A stretch of 64,000 nucleotides of DNA. It comes from Kibdelosporangium philippinense. GTDB taxonomy: Bacteria > Actinomycetota > Actinomycetes > Mycobacteriales > Pseudonocardiaceae. Within the stretch, counting starts at the first letter, position 1, and each line of letters opens with the position of its first letter. Positions 26,286-35,423 of this stretch are shown here, one piece after another. Below the pieces are notes generated by a model that searched no databases, was not told the DNA's origin, and worked only from the letters and a program-made list of their open reading frames with translations. Made by a program: the position numbers and the translations under genes. The stretch is taken from NCBI RefSeq assembly GCF_021390435.2, contig NZ_JAJVCN010000004.1, positions 352,501-416,500 of the forward strand. Direction: 5' to 3'.

Positions 26286-27461
26286 TCATGGGGTTTTGCC
26301 TGCATACGTGAGAGTGGCGGTGATGGCGAAGCCGCCTGTGGGTAATGGGCCTGCGGTGAATTGGCCGCCGTACATCATGACGCGTTCGCGCATGCCGATG
26401 AGGCCGTGGCCGGTACCGGCGGTGCCGTTGGGGGCAGTGCGTACACGGAGTGCGTTGGGACCGGGGCCGGAGTCGGTGACGGAGATGCGGACAAGGCCAT
26501 CGGAGGCGCTGACATCCACCGTGCACGGGACCGGACCGGCGTGCTTGACGACGTTTGTCAGGGCTTCTTGGACTATGCGGTACACCGACATCTCCAGGCC
26601 GGTTGGCAGTGGGATCGATGGGGTGGTCATGGTTACGTCCACGCCCGCTGTCCGGGCGCGTTCGGCGAGGTCGGGGAGACCGGACAAACCGGGGGCGGGT
26701 GCGAGCTCCGGGCTGGAGGAGCGCAGGACGCCGAGCATTCTGCGCATGTCGTTGAGGGTGTCTCTGCTTGTCTGTTCGATCACCCTCAGTGCGTCGCGGG
26801 CTTCCTCTGGACGTTGGTCGGCTACGTGGTTCGCTATGCCTGCTTTCACCGCGATCAGGCTCATGCTGTGGGCCACTATGTCGTGTAGTTCGCGGGCTAT
26901 GTGCAGGCGTTCTTCGCTGACCATCGAATGGGCTAGTTGTTGGGCTGAGCGGGTTGCGTATGACCGGCGGGCTTCCACCCAGCGGCCTACGGCCCAGGTG
27001 GCGACCATGACCAGGGCTACGAACGCGAGGATGTCGCTGGGCATGCCCCAGAAGGATCCGTTGTTGACGGCTGTGATTGTCGATGCGACTACGCCACTGC
27101 CTAGGGCTGTTGCCAGGGACAGCACAGGTCTGCGGTTGGTGACTGCGAGGATGTAGAGCGCGGCCGCTGCCGGTACCCATGGCTCGCGGGTGGCGTTGAA
27201 GATCGTCGTCAGGACGGCGCCGAGCAGGGTTAGGGCGAATACGGGCACTGGCCACAGCCTGCGGGCCGCCATCGGGACGGTTGCCAGGATTGAGATCAGC
27301 CAGCCGAACCACAGCGGCCCGGTAAAGGGTGGCTGACTGTCGTCCACGGTCGACAGGAACGAGATGTGCGCGACCAGCATCGCTCCCGCGGCCACCGCGT
27401 CCACCGCCACGAGTTCCCACAGGTTCAGTTTTCGGGCTAGGAGGGGGCGGTGTTCGGGCAT
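26286..27461 (-). CDS. sensor histidine kinase (HisKA_3 / NarL-partner type)
   Basis: A 391-residue protein. The N-terminal part has about five hydrophobic helices. The dimerisation domain has phospho-His in RELHDIVAHSMSLIAVKAG near residue 192, and the ATPase domain shows VQEALTNVVKHA and GTGHGLIGMRERVMMYGG. Start is ATG 27461. It should phosphorylate the response regulator at 25083. The signal is unknown. Confidence 0.92.
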   Translation of the reverse strand: MPEHRPLLARKLNLWELVAVDAVAAGAMLVAHISFLSTVDDSQPPFTGPLWFGWLISILATVPMAARRLWPVPVFALTLLGAVLTTIFNATREPWVPAAAALYILAVTNRRPVLSLATALGSGVVASTITAVNNGSFWGMPSDILAFVALVMVATWAVGRWVEARRSYATRSAQQLAHSMVSEERLHIARELHDIVAHSMSLIAVKAGIANHVADQRPEEARDALRVIEQTSRDTLNDMRRMLGVLRSSSPELAPAPGLSGLPDLAERARTAGVDVTMTTPSIPLPTGLEMSVYRIVQEALTNVVKHAGPVPCTVDVSASDGLVRISVTDSGPGPNALRVRTAPNGTAGTGHGLIGMRERVMMYGGQFTAGPLPTGGFAITATLTYAGKTP

Positions 27462-27550
27462 AGAGTTAACTTATCGGGGCTGGTCAGAATGGGCATCGGA
27501 CTACGGTCCATCATTCTCTGGGTGGACTCGGCCTGGCGTCTGAGCGTAGG

Positions 27551-27580
27551 TTGACCAGGGTCTTAGACAACTTCATAGGG
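27551..27580 (+). promoter_or_regulatory. possible promoter of the glycine-riboswitch operon
   Basis: TTGACC (27551-27556) lies 17 bases before CATAGG (27574-27579). Transcription from it would begin just before the first aptamer, which fits, but the -10 is weak. Visual match only. Confidence 0.4.
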
Positions 27581-27589
27581 GCCGCTACG

Positions 27590-27767
27590 AGCCGCGGCGG
27601 GAGAGTCTTCGCAAGAAGCACCGAAGGAGCAAGCCTCCCCGCAATCTCTCAGGTACAGCTACCGCCATGGCCAGGCCACTCTGGAAAGAAGGCTGCGATA
27701 TGCCTCGCCAACGGTGAAAACCGCGCTACCGCGGTGAAGCTCTCAGGCAAAAAGGACAGAGGGGGAG
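27590..27767 (+). ncRNA. tandem glycine riboswitch
   Basis: Two aptamers in series. Aptamer 1 has CGGGAGAGTCTTCG...CACCGAAGGAGCAA then AATCTCTCAGGTACA. A linker leads to aptamer 2, with CACTCTGGAAAGAAG...GCCAACGGTGAAAAC then GCTCTCAGGCAAAAAGGACAGAGGGGGAG. These are the conserved cores of the gcvT motif. It lies directly upstream of glyA-sdaA, ending about 14 bases before the AAGGAGGAG ribosome site, which suggests glycine turns on glyA-sdaA at translation or transcription. The open frame running through it into glyA is accidental. Confidence 0.93.
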
Positions 27768-27796
27768 TTCCCGACCGTACAAGGAGGAGCTCCCGG

Positions 27797-29038
27797 ATGT
27801 TCGACGCCGAATTGTCCACAGTAGACCCTGAGGTGTCCCGAGCGCTTGCCGCTGAGCTGGCGAGGCAGCGGGGGACGCTGGAAATGATCGCATCGGAGAA
27901 CTTCGCACCGTTTGCCGTGCTGGAAGCACAGGGCTCGGTGCTGACGAACAAGTACGCCGAGGGCTACCCTGGCCGCCGCTACTACGGCGGCTGTGAACAC
28001 GTCGACGTCATCGAACAGCTGGCCATCGAGCGGGTGAAAGCCCTGTTCGGAGCCGAGCACGCGAACGTCCAGCCGCACTCAGGCGCGCAGGCGAACGCCG
28101 CCGCGATGTCCGCCCTGCTCGAACCGGGCGACACCATTCTCGGCCTCGACCTGGCGCACGGCGGCCACCTCACGCACGGCATGCGGATCAACTTCTCCGG
28201 CCGCCTGTACAACGTCGTGGCTTATCACGTGGACAAGGACACTGGCCTAGTCGACATGGCCGAGGTCGAGCAGTTGGCCAAGGAGCACAAGCCCAAGCTG
28301 ATCGTCGCGGGCTGGTCGGCCTACCCGCGCCACCTCGACTTCGCGAGGTTCAAGGAGATAGCCGAGGCGACCGGCGCCAAACTGATGGTCGACATGGCGC
28401 ACTTCGCCGGTCTTGTCGCCGCTGGCCTGCATCCCAACCCGGTGCCCTTCGCCGACGTCGTCACCACGACCACCCACAAGACCCTTGGCGGCCCGCGTGG
28501 CGGTGTCATCCTGACCGGCAAGGACCTGGCCAAGAAGATCAACTCTTCGGTGTTCCCCGGCCAGCAGGGCGGGCCGTTGGAGCACGTCATCGCGGCGAAA
28601 GCGGTGGCGTTCAAGATCGCGGCCAGCGAGGAGTTCAAGGAGCGTCAGCAGCGCACCCTCGATGGCGCACGCATCCTGGCCGAGCGCTTGCTCGGTGCAG
28701 GATTCACCGTGCTCACCGGCGGCACCGATGTGCACCTGGTGCTCGTGGACCTGAGGGAGTCCACACTGGACGGGCAGCAGGCCGAGGATCTGTTGCACAG
28801 TGCCGGAATCACGGTCAACCGAAACGCCGTGCCCTTCGACCCGAGGCCGCCGATGGTCACCTCCGGCCTGCGGATCGGCACCGCCGCCCTGGCGTCACGG
28901 GGATTCGGCACAGTCGAGTTCACGGAGGTTTCCGACGTGATCGCAGAGGTACTCCACCCAGGAGCCGACCTCGCCGGGGCACGGGCCCGTGTCGAGGCGC
29001 TGGCCGGCAAGTATCCGCTCTACCCTGGCCTGTCATGA
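27797..29038 (+). CDS. glyA: serine hydroxymethyltransferase
   Basis: A 413-residue PLP enzyme interconverting glycine plus methylene-tetrahydrofolate with serine. Start ATG 27797 follows a near-perfect AAGGAGGAG. Visible are MIASENFAPFAVLEAQGS, YAEGYPGRRYYGGCEHVD, the PLP-lysine region TTTTHKTLGGPRGGVIL near residue 228, and DVHLVLVDL. With the glycine riboswitch upstream and sdaA overlapping downstream, this copy probably works toward glycine breakdown; a second biosynthetic glyA may exist elsewhere. Confidence 0.97.
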   Translation: MFDAELSTVDPEVSRALAAELARQRGTLEMIASENFAPFAVLEAQGSVLTNKYAEGYPGRRYYGGCEHVDVIEQLAIERVKALFGAEHANVQPHSGAQANAAAMSALLEPGDTILGLDLAHGGHLTHGMRINFSGRLYNVVAYHVDKDTGLVDMAEVEQLAKEHKPKLIVAGWSAYPRHLDFARFKEIAEATGAKLMVDMAHFAGLVAAGLHPNPVPFADVVTTTTHKTLGGPRGGVILTGKDLAKKINSSVFPGQQGGPLEHVIAAKAVAFKIAASEEFKERQQRTLDGARILAERLLGAGFTVLTGGTDVHLVLVDLRESTLDGQQAEDLLHSAGITVNRNAVPFDPRPPMVTSGLRIGTAALASRGFGTVEFTEVSDVIAEVLHPGADLAGARARVEALAGKYPLYPGLS

Positions 29039-30408
29039 CCATCAGCGTCTTCGACCTGTTCAGCATCGGGATCGGGCCGTCCAGCTCACACACGGTCGGC
29101 CCGATGCGAGCGGCGCGCACGTTCGCCGCCGGGTTGGCTGAACACGGTCTCATCGAGAACACCGAAACGATTCACGCCGAGCTGTTCGGCTCGCTCGGCG
29201 CGACCGGTCACGGGCACGGCAGCCCGAAAGCCGTCCTGCTCGGACTGGAAGGCGAACGTCCGGAGGACGTCGACACCGACACGGTTGACGTGCGCGTCGC
29301 GGAAATCCGTGACCGCCAGCGGCTGAAGTTGCTCGGGCAGAAGGAGATCGTGTTCGTCGAGGACACGGATCTGGTGATGCACCGGCGAAAGTCGCTGCCC
29401 GCGCACCCGAACGGGATGAAGTTCGCCGCGTTCGACGCGCAGGGCGAGCAGATCGCCGCGCACATGTACTACTCGGTCGGCGGCGGCTTTGTCGTGGACG
29501 CCGAAACCACCGGCGAGCTGCGGATCGTGCCCGACACGACAGCCGTGCGGTACCCGTTCCGGACCGGTGCCGAGCTGCTCGATCACTGCGCGACAACAGG
29601 ATTGCCGATCAGCCAGGTGATGCTGGCCAACGAGCTGTCATGGCGCACGGAAGACGAGATCAAGTCCGGCCTGTTGAAGATCTGGAACGTGATGCAGGAG
29701 TGCGTCCGCAACGGATGCGCGAAGGAAGGCGCGCTGCCTGGTGGTTTGAAGGTGCCGAGGCGTGCGAAGGCCTTGCACGACAAGCTGATCCACGAGGATG
29801 GCGCGCTGGATCCGTTGCACGCCATGGACTGGATCAGCCTGTACGCGCTGGCCGTCAACGAGGAAAACGCATCCGGCGGCCGTGTCGTCACGGCGCCGAC
29901 CAACGGCGCGGCGGGCATCATCCCGGCCGTCCTGCACTACTACGAGCGATTTGTGCGCGATGCGGACGACGAAGGCGTGATCAGGTTCCTGCTCACGGCC
30001 GGCGCGATCGGCGTGATCCTCAAGGAGACAGGCTCGATCTCGGGCGCCGAGGTCGGCTGCCAGGGCGAGGTCGGGTCGGCGTGCGCGATGGCCGCCGCTG
30101 GCCTCGCCGAGGTGCTCGGCGGGACGCCGCAGCAGGTCGAGAACGCCGCCGAGATCGGACTGGAACACCACCTCGGCCTGACGTGCGACCCGGTCGGCGG
30201 GCTCGTGCAGATTCCGTGCATCGAACGCAACGCGGTCGGCTCGACCAAGGCCGTGCACGCGGCCCGTATCGCGTTGCGCGGCGACGGCTCGCACATAGTT
30301 CCCCTGGACAAGGCCATCAAAACGATGCGGGAGACCGGGGCGGACATGAGCACGAAGTACAAGGAAACCGCCCGTGGTGGCCTCGCGCTGAACGTCATCG
30401 AGTGTTGA
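29035..30408 (+). CDS. sdaA: L-serine ammonia-lyase, iron-sulfur type
   Basis: A 457-residue single-chain serine deaminase producing pyruvate and ammonia. It starts at ATG 29035 inside the glyA stop (ATGA). N-terminal beta domain: FDLFSIGIGPSSSHTVGPMRAA and GSLGATGHGHGSPKAV. C-terminal alpha domain: APTNGAAGIIPAVLHYY, GSISGAEVGCQGEVGSACAMAAAG and LTCDPVGGLVQIPCIERNA, with the cysteines expected for the 4Fe-4S cluster. Together with GlyA it makes a glycine-to-pyruvate route. Confidence 0.96.
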   Translation: MTISVFDLFSIGIGPSSSHTVGPMRAARTFAAGLAEHGLIENTETIHAELFGSLGATGHGHGSPKAVLLGLEGERPEDVDTDTVDVRVAEIRDRQRLKLLGQKEIVFVEDTDLVMHRRKSLPAHPNGMKFAAFDAQGEQIAAHMYYSVGGGFVVDAETTGELRIVPDTTAVRYPFRTGAELLDHCATTGLPISQVMLANELSWRTEDEIKSGLLKIWNVMQECVRNGCAKEGALPGGLKVPRRAKALHDKLIHEDGALDPLHAMDWISLYALAVNEENASGGRVVTAPTNGAAGIIPAVLHYYERFVRDADDEGVIRFLLTAGAIGVILKETGSISGAEVGCQGEVGSACAMAAAGLAEVLGGTPQQVENAAEIGLEHHLGLTCDPVGGLVQIPCIERNAVGSTKAVHAARIALRGDGSHIVPLDKAIKTMRETGADMSTKYKETARGGLALNVIEC

Positions 30409-30424
30409 TGCCTACACTGCTGCC

Positions 30425-31153
30425 GTGACCGATTCGGACGTTTCGACACTGGCCAGCGCCGACGAGGCGCTGTTTCGGCCTGTCCGGACGGGCAACGCGT
30501 TCGAGGAAACGGTGGAACGCCTGCTTCAGGCCATCAGGCTCGGCGTGGCCGGGCCAGGGGAGCGGCTGCCAGCCGAACGTGACCTGGCGACCCGGCTGAA
30601 CATCAGCCGGGTCACGCTGCGCGAAGCGATCCGCGCCCTGCAGGAAGCCGGGTACGTCGAGTCCAGACGCGGCCGGTACGGCGGCACGTTCGTCAACGAG
30701 ACCCTGCCAGCGGCCCAACCCGCAGGCAGGCGCGTCGCGCCGAACGAGCTCGAAGACGTGCTGACCATGCGACGCGTGCTCGAAGTCGGCGCGGCGGAAG
30801 CGGCCGCGTCCCGTCCGCTGACCGACGCCGACCGCGCTCACCTGCGGGATCAGCTGGCCGAGGCGAGGACCGACGACCTGTCGGAGTACCGGCGTAAGGA
30901 CTCCCGGCTGCACCTGGCGATCGCCGAGGTTGCCGCGTCACCGACGTTGACATCGGCCCTGGCCGACGTGCGGGTCCGGCTCAACCAGCTGCTGGACGCG
31001 ATCCCCCTGCTGCACACGAACATCGACCATTCACACAGCCAGCACGCGGCCATCGTCGAGTACATCCTCGCTGGTGACGCGGTCGGCGCGCGGGACGCGA
31101 TGGCTGAGCACCTCGAAGGCACCGCGTCCCTGCTGCGCGGGTTCCTGTCCTAG
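30425..31153 (+). CDS. GntR/FadR-family transcriptional regulator
   Basis: A 242-residue regulator starting at GTG 30425, 16 bases after sdaA. The winged HTH (PGERLPAERDLATRLNISRVTLREAIRALQEAGYVESRRGRYGG) is followed by a helical FCD effector domain with metal-type histidines (KDSRLHLAIAE, HSHSQHAAIVEYI). Regulators of this type often sit beside amine and amino acid catabolism genes. Control of glyA-sdaA or the ethanolamine locus is a reasonable guess only. Confidence 0.9.
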   Translation: MTDSDVSTLASADEALFRPVRTGNAFEETVERLLQAIRLGVAGPGERLPAERDLATRLNISRVTLREAIRALQEAGYVESRRGRYGGTFVNETLPAAQPAGRRVAPNELEDVLTMRRVLEVGAAEAAASRPLTDADRAHLRDQLAEARTDDLSEYRRKDSRLHLAIAEVAASPTLTSALADVRVRLNQLLDAIPLLHTNIDHSHSQHAAIVEYILAGDAVGARDAMAEHLEGTASLLRGFLS

Positions 31154-31165
31154 TGATCGCAACCA

Positions 31166-32605
31166 CTAGTAACAGCGCCCCGGGTTCGTGGCGAGAATTG
31201 GCCGCGCGGTCGCGCGACTGACATTCCAGCTCTGCCACGAGCGGTCGGCCATCCGGATATCGGCTCCGGACAGCGCGCACGCCCGGTGCTGCAACGGAAG
31301 CTTGGCCAGGGCTGGCGCCGCGTCCGCGGAAAGCCGGGACAGGTACTCGACGTCGATATGCCCGGTCGCGTCCAACCGCTGCACGTTGTGCTGTGCGATC
31401 AGCTTTTCCGGGTTGAGCACGGCGAAAACCAGCAGCCCCGCCAGCGCGGAGCCGATGATCGCGCGCGGCAGCCACCGCGCCTCCAAGCGGACACCCGCGA
31501 CGAGGATCATCACGTACACCAAGCCAAGCCACAGCTCGAAAGCCTCGACCGACAGGCGCAGCACGGTGAAGCCATAGGCCTGTTGATACGTCCACATGCG
31601 ACCGAGCGCCGACGCGACGATCACAAGGACGAGCAGCGACAAACCACCGAGCAGGCCCCGCAACCAGGCGCGATCGTTGGACGTTCGGCGCGGCGCCCAA
31701 CGAATCACGGCGGCCACGACGCCGAGCGTCAACACCGTGACGGCGAGGAGTTGCCAGAAACCGCTACGGGCGTACGTGGCGAAACTGACGTCCGCGGTGT
31801 CCAGGACGTAGTCGATCCCGCCGAACAACGCGGTGAACTGGACGGCCGCGAACCCGGCGAACAGGATCACCAGGATTCCCACGGGCATCGCCCACTCCAT
31901 GACCGAAAGCCGGGACGCGGGCCGACCTTCGTCGGGCAGCTCGGGCGGTGCCGTGATCACCAGGCTTGCCCCAGCGGTACCCACCGCGACCAGGACGAAC
32001 GTGAACACTGTGCGGGCGGTGAAGTCGCCGTCCACCTCGGGGACGATGTTCGCGAGGATCTTGGCGAACGCGGCATCCGCACCCGCGAGCAGCGGCACGA
32101 ACACGACCAGCAGGGCCGCGCTGATCAGCAGCGAGTTGGTCAGCCGGAGGGTTTTCCTGGTTGTCTTGCGGCGCAACGCACCCACACCTCGTACGACCCA
32201 AGGCAACGCGAGCACGCTGCCAAGGACGATCGTGACCGAGCCGAGCAGCATGCCCCAGATCGACCGGCCGCCGGTGACGGCCAGCGATGCTGCGGCGATC
32301 GCGCCAAGCAGGCACGCGTCGAACAGCCAGCCCGCGTCACGAAACACCGTCACAGCAACCAAAGAAAGCGACAGCGTGCCCCAGACGATCGTCCACGGTT
32401 TCAGCCTGCCCATGGCCCGCCAGGCGACTATGGCGCACACAATCGCGACGATGAAGAACCCGATCCCCGATGAGGTCTCGGGTAAGGCAATCGCACCCGC
32501 GGCGCCCGCGATGCCTATGGCCAGCAGGGTTCGTGGCGGCGCGGGTTCGGCGGGCTTCTCCCAGTGCATGACGGTCGAATAGGTGATCACAGCTGGGGGA
32601 TGCAT
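31166..32605 (-). CDS. DUF4173/DUF4153-type polytopic membrane protein
   Basis: A 479-residue protein with about 11 hydrophobic helices, starting at ATG 32605 with GGAG seven bases upstream. Segments such as FVPLLAGADAAFAKIL and FATYARSGFWQLLAVTVLTLGVVAAVI fit the DUF4173 family. The last 55 residues look soluble and contain Cys residues (LQHRACALSGADI). The function of the family is unknown to me. The histidine kinase gene lies just upstream on the same strand, separated by a palindromic terminator-like element. Confidence 0.75.
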   Translation of the reverse strand: MHPPAVITYSTVMHWEKPAEPAPPRTLLAIGIAGAAGAIALPETSSGIGFFIVAIVCAIVAWRAMGRLKPWTIVWGTLSLSLVAVTVFRDAGWLFDACLLGAIAAASLAVTGGRSIWGMLLGSVTIVLGSVLALPWVVRGVGALRRKTTRKTLRLTNSLLISAALLVVFVPLLAGADAAFAKILANIVPEVDGDFTARTVFTFVLVAVGTAGASLVITAPPELPDEGRPASRLSVMEWAMPVGILVILFAGFAAVQFTALFGGIDYVLDTADVSFATYARSGFWQLLAVTVLTLGVVAAVIRWAPRRTSNDRAWLRGLLGGLSLLVLVIVASALGRMWTYQQAYGFTVLRLSVEAFELWLGLVYVMILVAGVRLEARWLPRAIIGSALAGLLVFAVLNPEKLIAQHNVQRLDATGHIDVEYLSRLSADAAPALAKLPLQHRACALSGADIRMADRSWQSWNVSRATARPILATNPGRCY

Positions 32606-32625
32606 GCATTACTCCAGGTAGATGG

Positions 32626-32669
32626 TCGTGAGTGGTTACGCGTGTTCTAACCCTGCTAACCACTCACGA
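32626..32669. terminator. CTCGTGAGTGGTTA palindrome, copy 2
   Basis: Arms TCGTGAGTGGTTA (32626-32638) and TAACCACTCACGA (32657-32669) pair perfectly. The 18-base centre pairs poorly, unlike the other two copies. It overlaps the last two codons of the histidine kinase gene, whose stop TGA comes from the CTCACGAG arm. No T-run follows on the kinase strand. Confidence 0.75.
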
Positions 32670-33647
32670 GGGTTGACCAGGCAGAACGAGGCGGATGCCG
32701 GCTGGTTCGACGACTGCGATCTCGCCGCCGTGCAGGTCGGTCACCCAACGGGCGATGGCAAGGCCGAGACCTGTGCCACCGCCCGCCCTCTCCCCTCGGG
32801 TGAACCGTTCGAACACGCGCTCACGGTCGGCTGGCGCGATGCCCGGGCCTTGATCACGTACTTCGATCACCACACCGCCGTCGCCGACCGGACGGGACAC
32901 GATGACGATCTCCCCGCCGTGCGGGCCGTGCCGGATCGCGTTGTCCAGCAAGTTCCAGATCACCTGGTGCAGCCGGGCACGGTCGGCGAAAACCTTGCCC
33001 GGCCGGACATCGAGCACGAACCGGGCGTCCCGGCCGGACACCTCGGCCTCGGCGACGACCTCGTCGAGCATCGGCGAGATCTCGAAGTACTCACGGTGCA
33101 ACGGCGTCACACCAGCGTCCACACGGGACAGATCGAGCAGCTCGGAAACCAGGCGCCCCAAGCGTTCCGTCTGGGACAGCGCGGTACGCATGGTCACCGG
33201 ATCCGGCTCGGCGACCCCGTCGACCACGTTCTCCAGCACCGCACGCAGGGCGGAAATCGGCGTACGCAGCTCGTGCGACACGTTCGCGATCAGCTCACGG
33301 CGCTGCTGATCCGCGGCTGCCAGGTCGGCGGCCATCGTGTTGAACGCCCTGGCCAGCTCGCCGACCTCGTCGCGGGATGTGGCCCTGATCCGGCGGGTGT
33401 AGTCGCCGCGAGCCATCGCCCGCGCGGCGGCCGTCATCTGGCGCAACGGCCGTGTCATCCCGTGCGCCAGGATCTGCGAGGTCACGATGCCGACGAAGAT
33501 CGCGATCAGCGAGGTGTACGTCGGCAGCCAGCCAAGCCGCAGCCGGAAGTACGCCAGCGCGGCCGCGCCCGCACCGGCGACCAGCAGGCCGATCTTCAGC
33601 TTGATCGAACGGATCGGGTCAAGCGGCCGCGGCAGGCTTCTTCTCAT
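32664..33647 (-). CDS. sensor histidine kinase (HAMP, BaeS/MtrB-like)
   Basis: A 327-residue protein. Two N-terminal transmembrane helices are separated by a very short outside loop, then come a HAMP domain (THG-like MTRPLRQMTAAARAMARGDYTRRI), phospho-His in ANVSHELRTPISALRAVLE, N box IWNLLDNAIRHG and G boxes DQGPGIAP and GTGLGLAIARWV. It starts inside the regulator stop (four-base overlap). The short sensor loop suggests detection within the membrane. Its final Ser and stop lie in a repeat palindrome. Confidence 0.93.
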   Translation of the reverse strand: MRRSLPRPLDPIRSIKLKIGLLVAGAGAAALAYFRLRLGWLPTYTSLIAIFVGIVTSQILAHGMTRPLRQMTAAARAMARGDYTRRIRATSRDEVGELARAFNTMAADLAAADQQRRELIANVSHELRTPISALRAVLENVVDGVAEPDPVTMRTALSQTERLGRLVSELLDLSRVDAGVTPLHREYFEISPMLDEVVAEAEVSGRDARFVLDVRPGKVFADRARLHQVIWNLLDNAIRHGPHGGEIVIVSRPVGDGGVVIEVRDQGPGIAPADRERVFERFTRGERAGGGTGLGLAIARWVTDLHGGEIAVVEPAGIRLVLPGQPS

Positions 33648-34324
33648 TTAGGCACCTCAAGGGCGTAACCGACACCGTGCACAGTGCGGATCAGATCGGC
33701 GCCGAGCTTGCGGCGCAGCGCCTTGATGTGGCTGTCCACGGTCCGGGTGGCGGCCGGGTCCGTCCAGCCCCAGATCTCGCTCAGCAAACGTTCGCGCGGC
33801 ACCACCGCACGCGGCTTGCTTGCCAGGTGAGCCAGCAGTTCGAACTCGGTCGGCGTCAGGTGCGCGGGTTCCCCGGCCCGCCGCACCCGGCGTTCCACCG
33901 GGTCGATCTCCAGGTCACCGAGCACGATCGTGGACCCAGGCCGCTGGCTACGGTCCACGCGCCGCAGCAGGGCGTGCACACGTGCCGCGAGCTCGCGGAT
34001 CGAGAACGGCTTGGTCATGTAGTCGTCGGCGCCGACGGCGAGACCGACCAGCAAGTCGGTCTCGTCGTCTCGCGCCGTCAACATCAGTACAGGCACAGGG
34101 CGGTGCGCCTGCACCCGACGGCACACCTCCAGGCCGTCGAAGCCCGGAAGCATCAGATCGAGCACGATCAGATCCGGCTGGACCTGCACGGCCTTGTCCA
34201 CAGCCGACGGCCCGTCGTGCGCGAGGTCGACCTCATACCCTTCCGCACGCAGCCGCGCCGCGATCGATTCGGCGATCGTCAACTCGTCCTCGACGACAAG
34301 AACCCGCCGTTGCCCCTCCCGCAT
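33644..34324 (-). CDS. OmpR-family response regulator
   Basis: A 226-residue protein. The receiver domain has EDE at residues 12-14, phospho-Asp in LIVLDLMLPGFDG and Lys in DDYMTKPFSIRELAARV. The C-terminal winged helix is LTPTEFELLAHLASKP...RTVDSHIKALRRKLG...TVHGVGYAL. It is the first gene of a regulator-kinase operon. Divergent from the secreted SMP-30-like gene at 34482, a possible target. Confidence 0.94.
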   Translation of the reverse strand: MREGQRRVLVVEDELTIAESIAARLRAEGYEVDLAHDGPSAVDKAVQVQPDLIVLDLMLPGFDGLEVCRRVQAHRPVPVLMLTARDDETDLLVGLAVGADDYMTKPFSIRELAARVHALLRRVDRSQRPGSTIVLGDLEIDPVERRVRRAGEPAHLTPTEFELLAHLASKPRAVVPRERLLSEIWGWTDPAATRTVDSHIKALRRKLGADLIRTVHGVGYALEVPK

Positions 34325-34481
34325 GCCACGACCATATGCGCCGGGTATGGACGCGGCCGGGGCGAAGTGTGAAGGAATTGTGGATATGTGTGGCCTGTCG
34401 GTTTGCTGTCGATTCGCCCGGTAAGAGCGTGACTACGGAAGGATCGCCGGGTCATTCCACATGCAAACGATAGGAGTGAGC

Positions 34482-35423
34482 ATGTACCGAAGACTTGGTG
34501 TGCTGGCCGTGGTGTTGGCGGGAGCCGCCCTCGTCGCACCGGCGGCGGCCGCCGAGACTGACCGGTCTGATCGTTTTCCGACCGAGTTCGCGCTGCCCAA
34601 CGGGTTCATGCCCGAAGGCATCGCGATCGGCGGATCGACGGCGTACTTCGGCTCACGGCGTGACGGTTCGCTCTTCCGGGTCGATCTGCGGACCGGCAAG
34701 GGAGAGGTGTTCTCCCAAGGCCCAGGTACCCCGTCGGTCGGTGTCAAGATCGACTCGCGCAAGCGGGTGTTCGTCTCCGGCGGTGCCGGCGGTGACGCGC
34801 GTGTGGTGGACGCGCGTTCCGGCGCCGTGCTCAAGAGCTACAAGTTCGCCGACACCGACACGTTCGTCAACGACGTGATCGTGACCGACCGGGCCGCGTA
34901 CTACACCGACTCACGTAGGGCGGTGCTGTACAAGATCCCGTTCGGGCGGCACGGCAAGCTGCCCGAGACCTTCACGCCGATCCCGTTGTCCGGGGATTTC
35001 GTGCTGGCACCCGGCGTGAACAACGCCAACGGCATCGCTGAGACGCCGGACGGCAAAGCCCTGCTGATCGTGCAGAGCAACACCGGGTTCCTGTTCCGGG
35101 TCGACCCGGCGACCGGCGTGGCCAAGCGGGTCGACCTCGGCGCGGAGGTGCTGACCAACGGCGACGGCCTGCTCGTCGAGCGCAACACGCTCTATGTCGT
35201 GCAGAACCGCCTGAACACTGTTGGCGTGTTCAAGCTCAACTGGTCGGGGACCACGGGCACGCTGGTCACCAAGATCACGGACACGCGTTTCGACGTGCCG
35301 ACCACGGTGGCGTCGTTCGGCAACCGTCTCTACCTGCCGAACGCGCGTTTCAACACGCCACCGGAGCCGACCACGACGTACAACGCGGTCGCGATCCCTA
35401 AGAGGGCATCTGATCTTAGTTAG
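34482..35423 (+). CDS. secreted SMP-30/gluconolactonase-like beta-propeller protein, 3' end altered by IS
   Basis: A 313-residue protein. ATG 34482 is chosen because AGGAG lies six bases upstream. The signal peptide is MYRRLGVLAVVLAGAALVAPAAAAE. The rest shows beta-propeller blades with repeated NGxxE/G patterns (GFMPEGIAIGGSTAYFGS, NGIAETPDGKALLIVQSN, TNGDGLLVERNTLYVVQN). The enzyme activity is not readable. The last residues RASDLS and the stop lie in the adjoining IS5 element. Joining across one copy of the TAA target restores IPKSK and a TAG stop, so only about two residues were lost. Confidence 0.85.
   Translation: MYRRLGVLAVVLAGAALVAPAAAAETDRSDRFPTEFALPNGFMPEGIAIGGSTAYFGSRRDGSLFRVDLRTGKGEVFSQGPGTPSVGVKIDSRKRVFVSGGAGGDARVVDARSGAVLKSYKFADTDTFVNDVIVTDRAAYYTDSRRAVLYKIPFGRHGKLPETFTPIPLSGDFVLAPGVNNANGIAETPDGKALLIVQSNTGFLFRVDPATGVAKRVDLGAEVLTNGDGLLVERNTLYVVQNRLNTVGVFKLNWSGTTGTLVTKITDTRFDVPTTVASFGNRLYLPNARFNTPPEPTTTYNAVAIPKRASDLS

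Noticed and set aside
25717..27420. A 567-codon minus frame through the kinase and the G-rich gap
   Set aside because: Pro/Arg/His-rich composition and overlap with the clear histidine kinase in another frame.
27551..27796. N-terminal extension of GlyA through the leader
   Set aside because: The stretch is a tandem glycine riboswitch; a strong ribosome site lies directly before ATG 27797.
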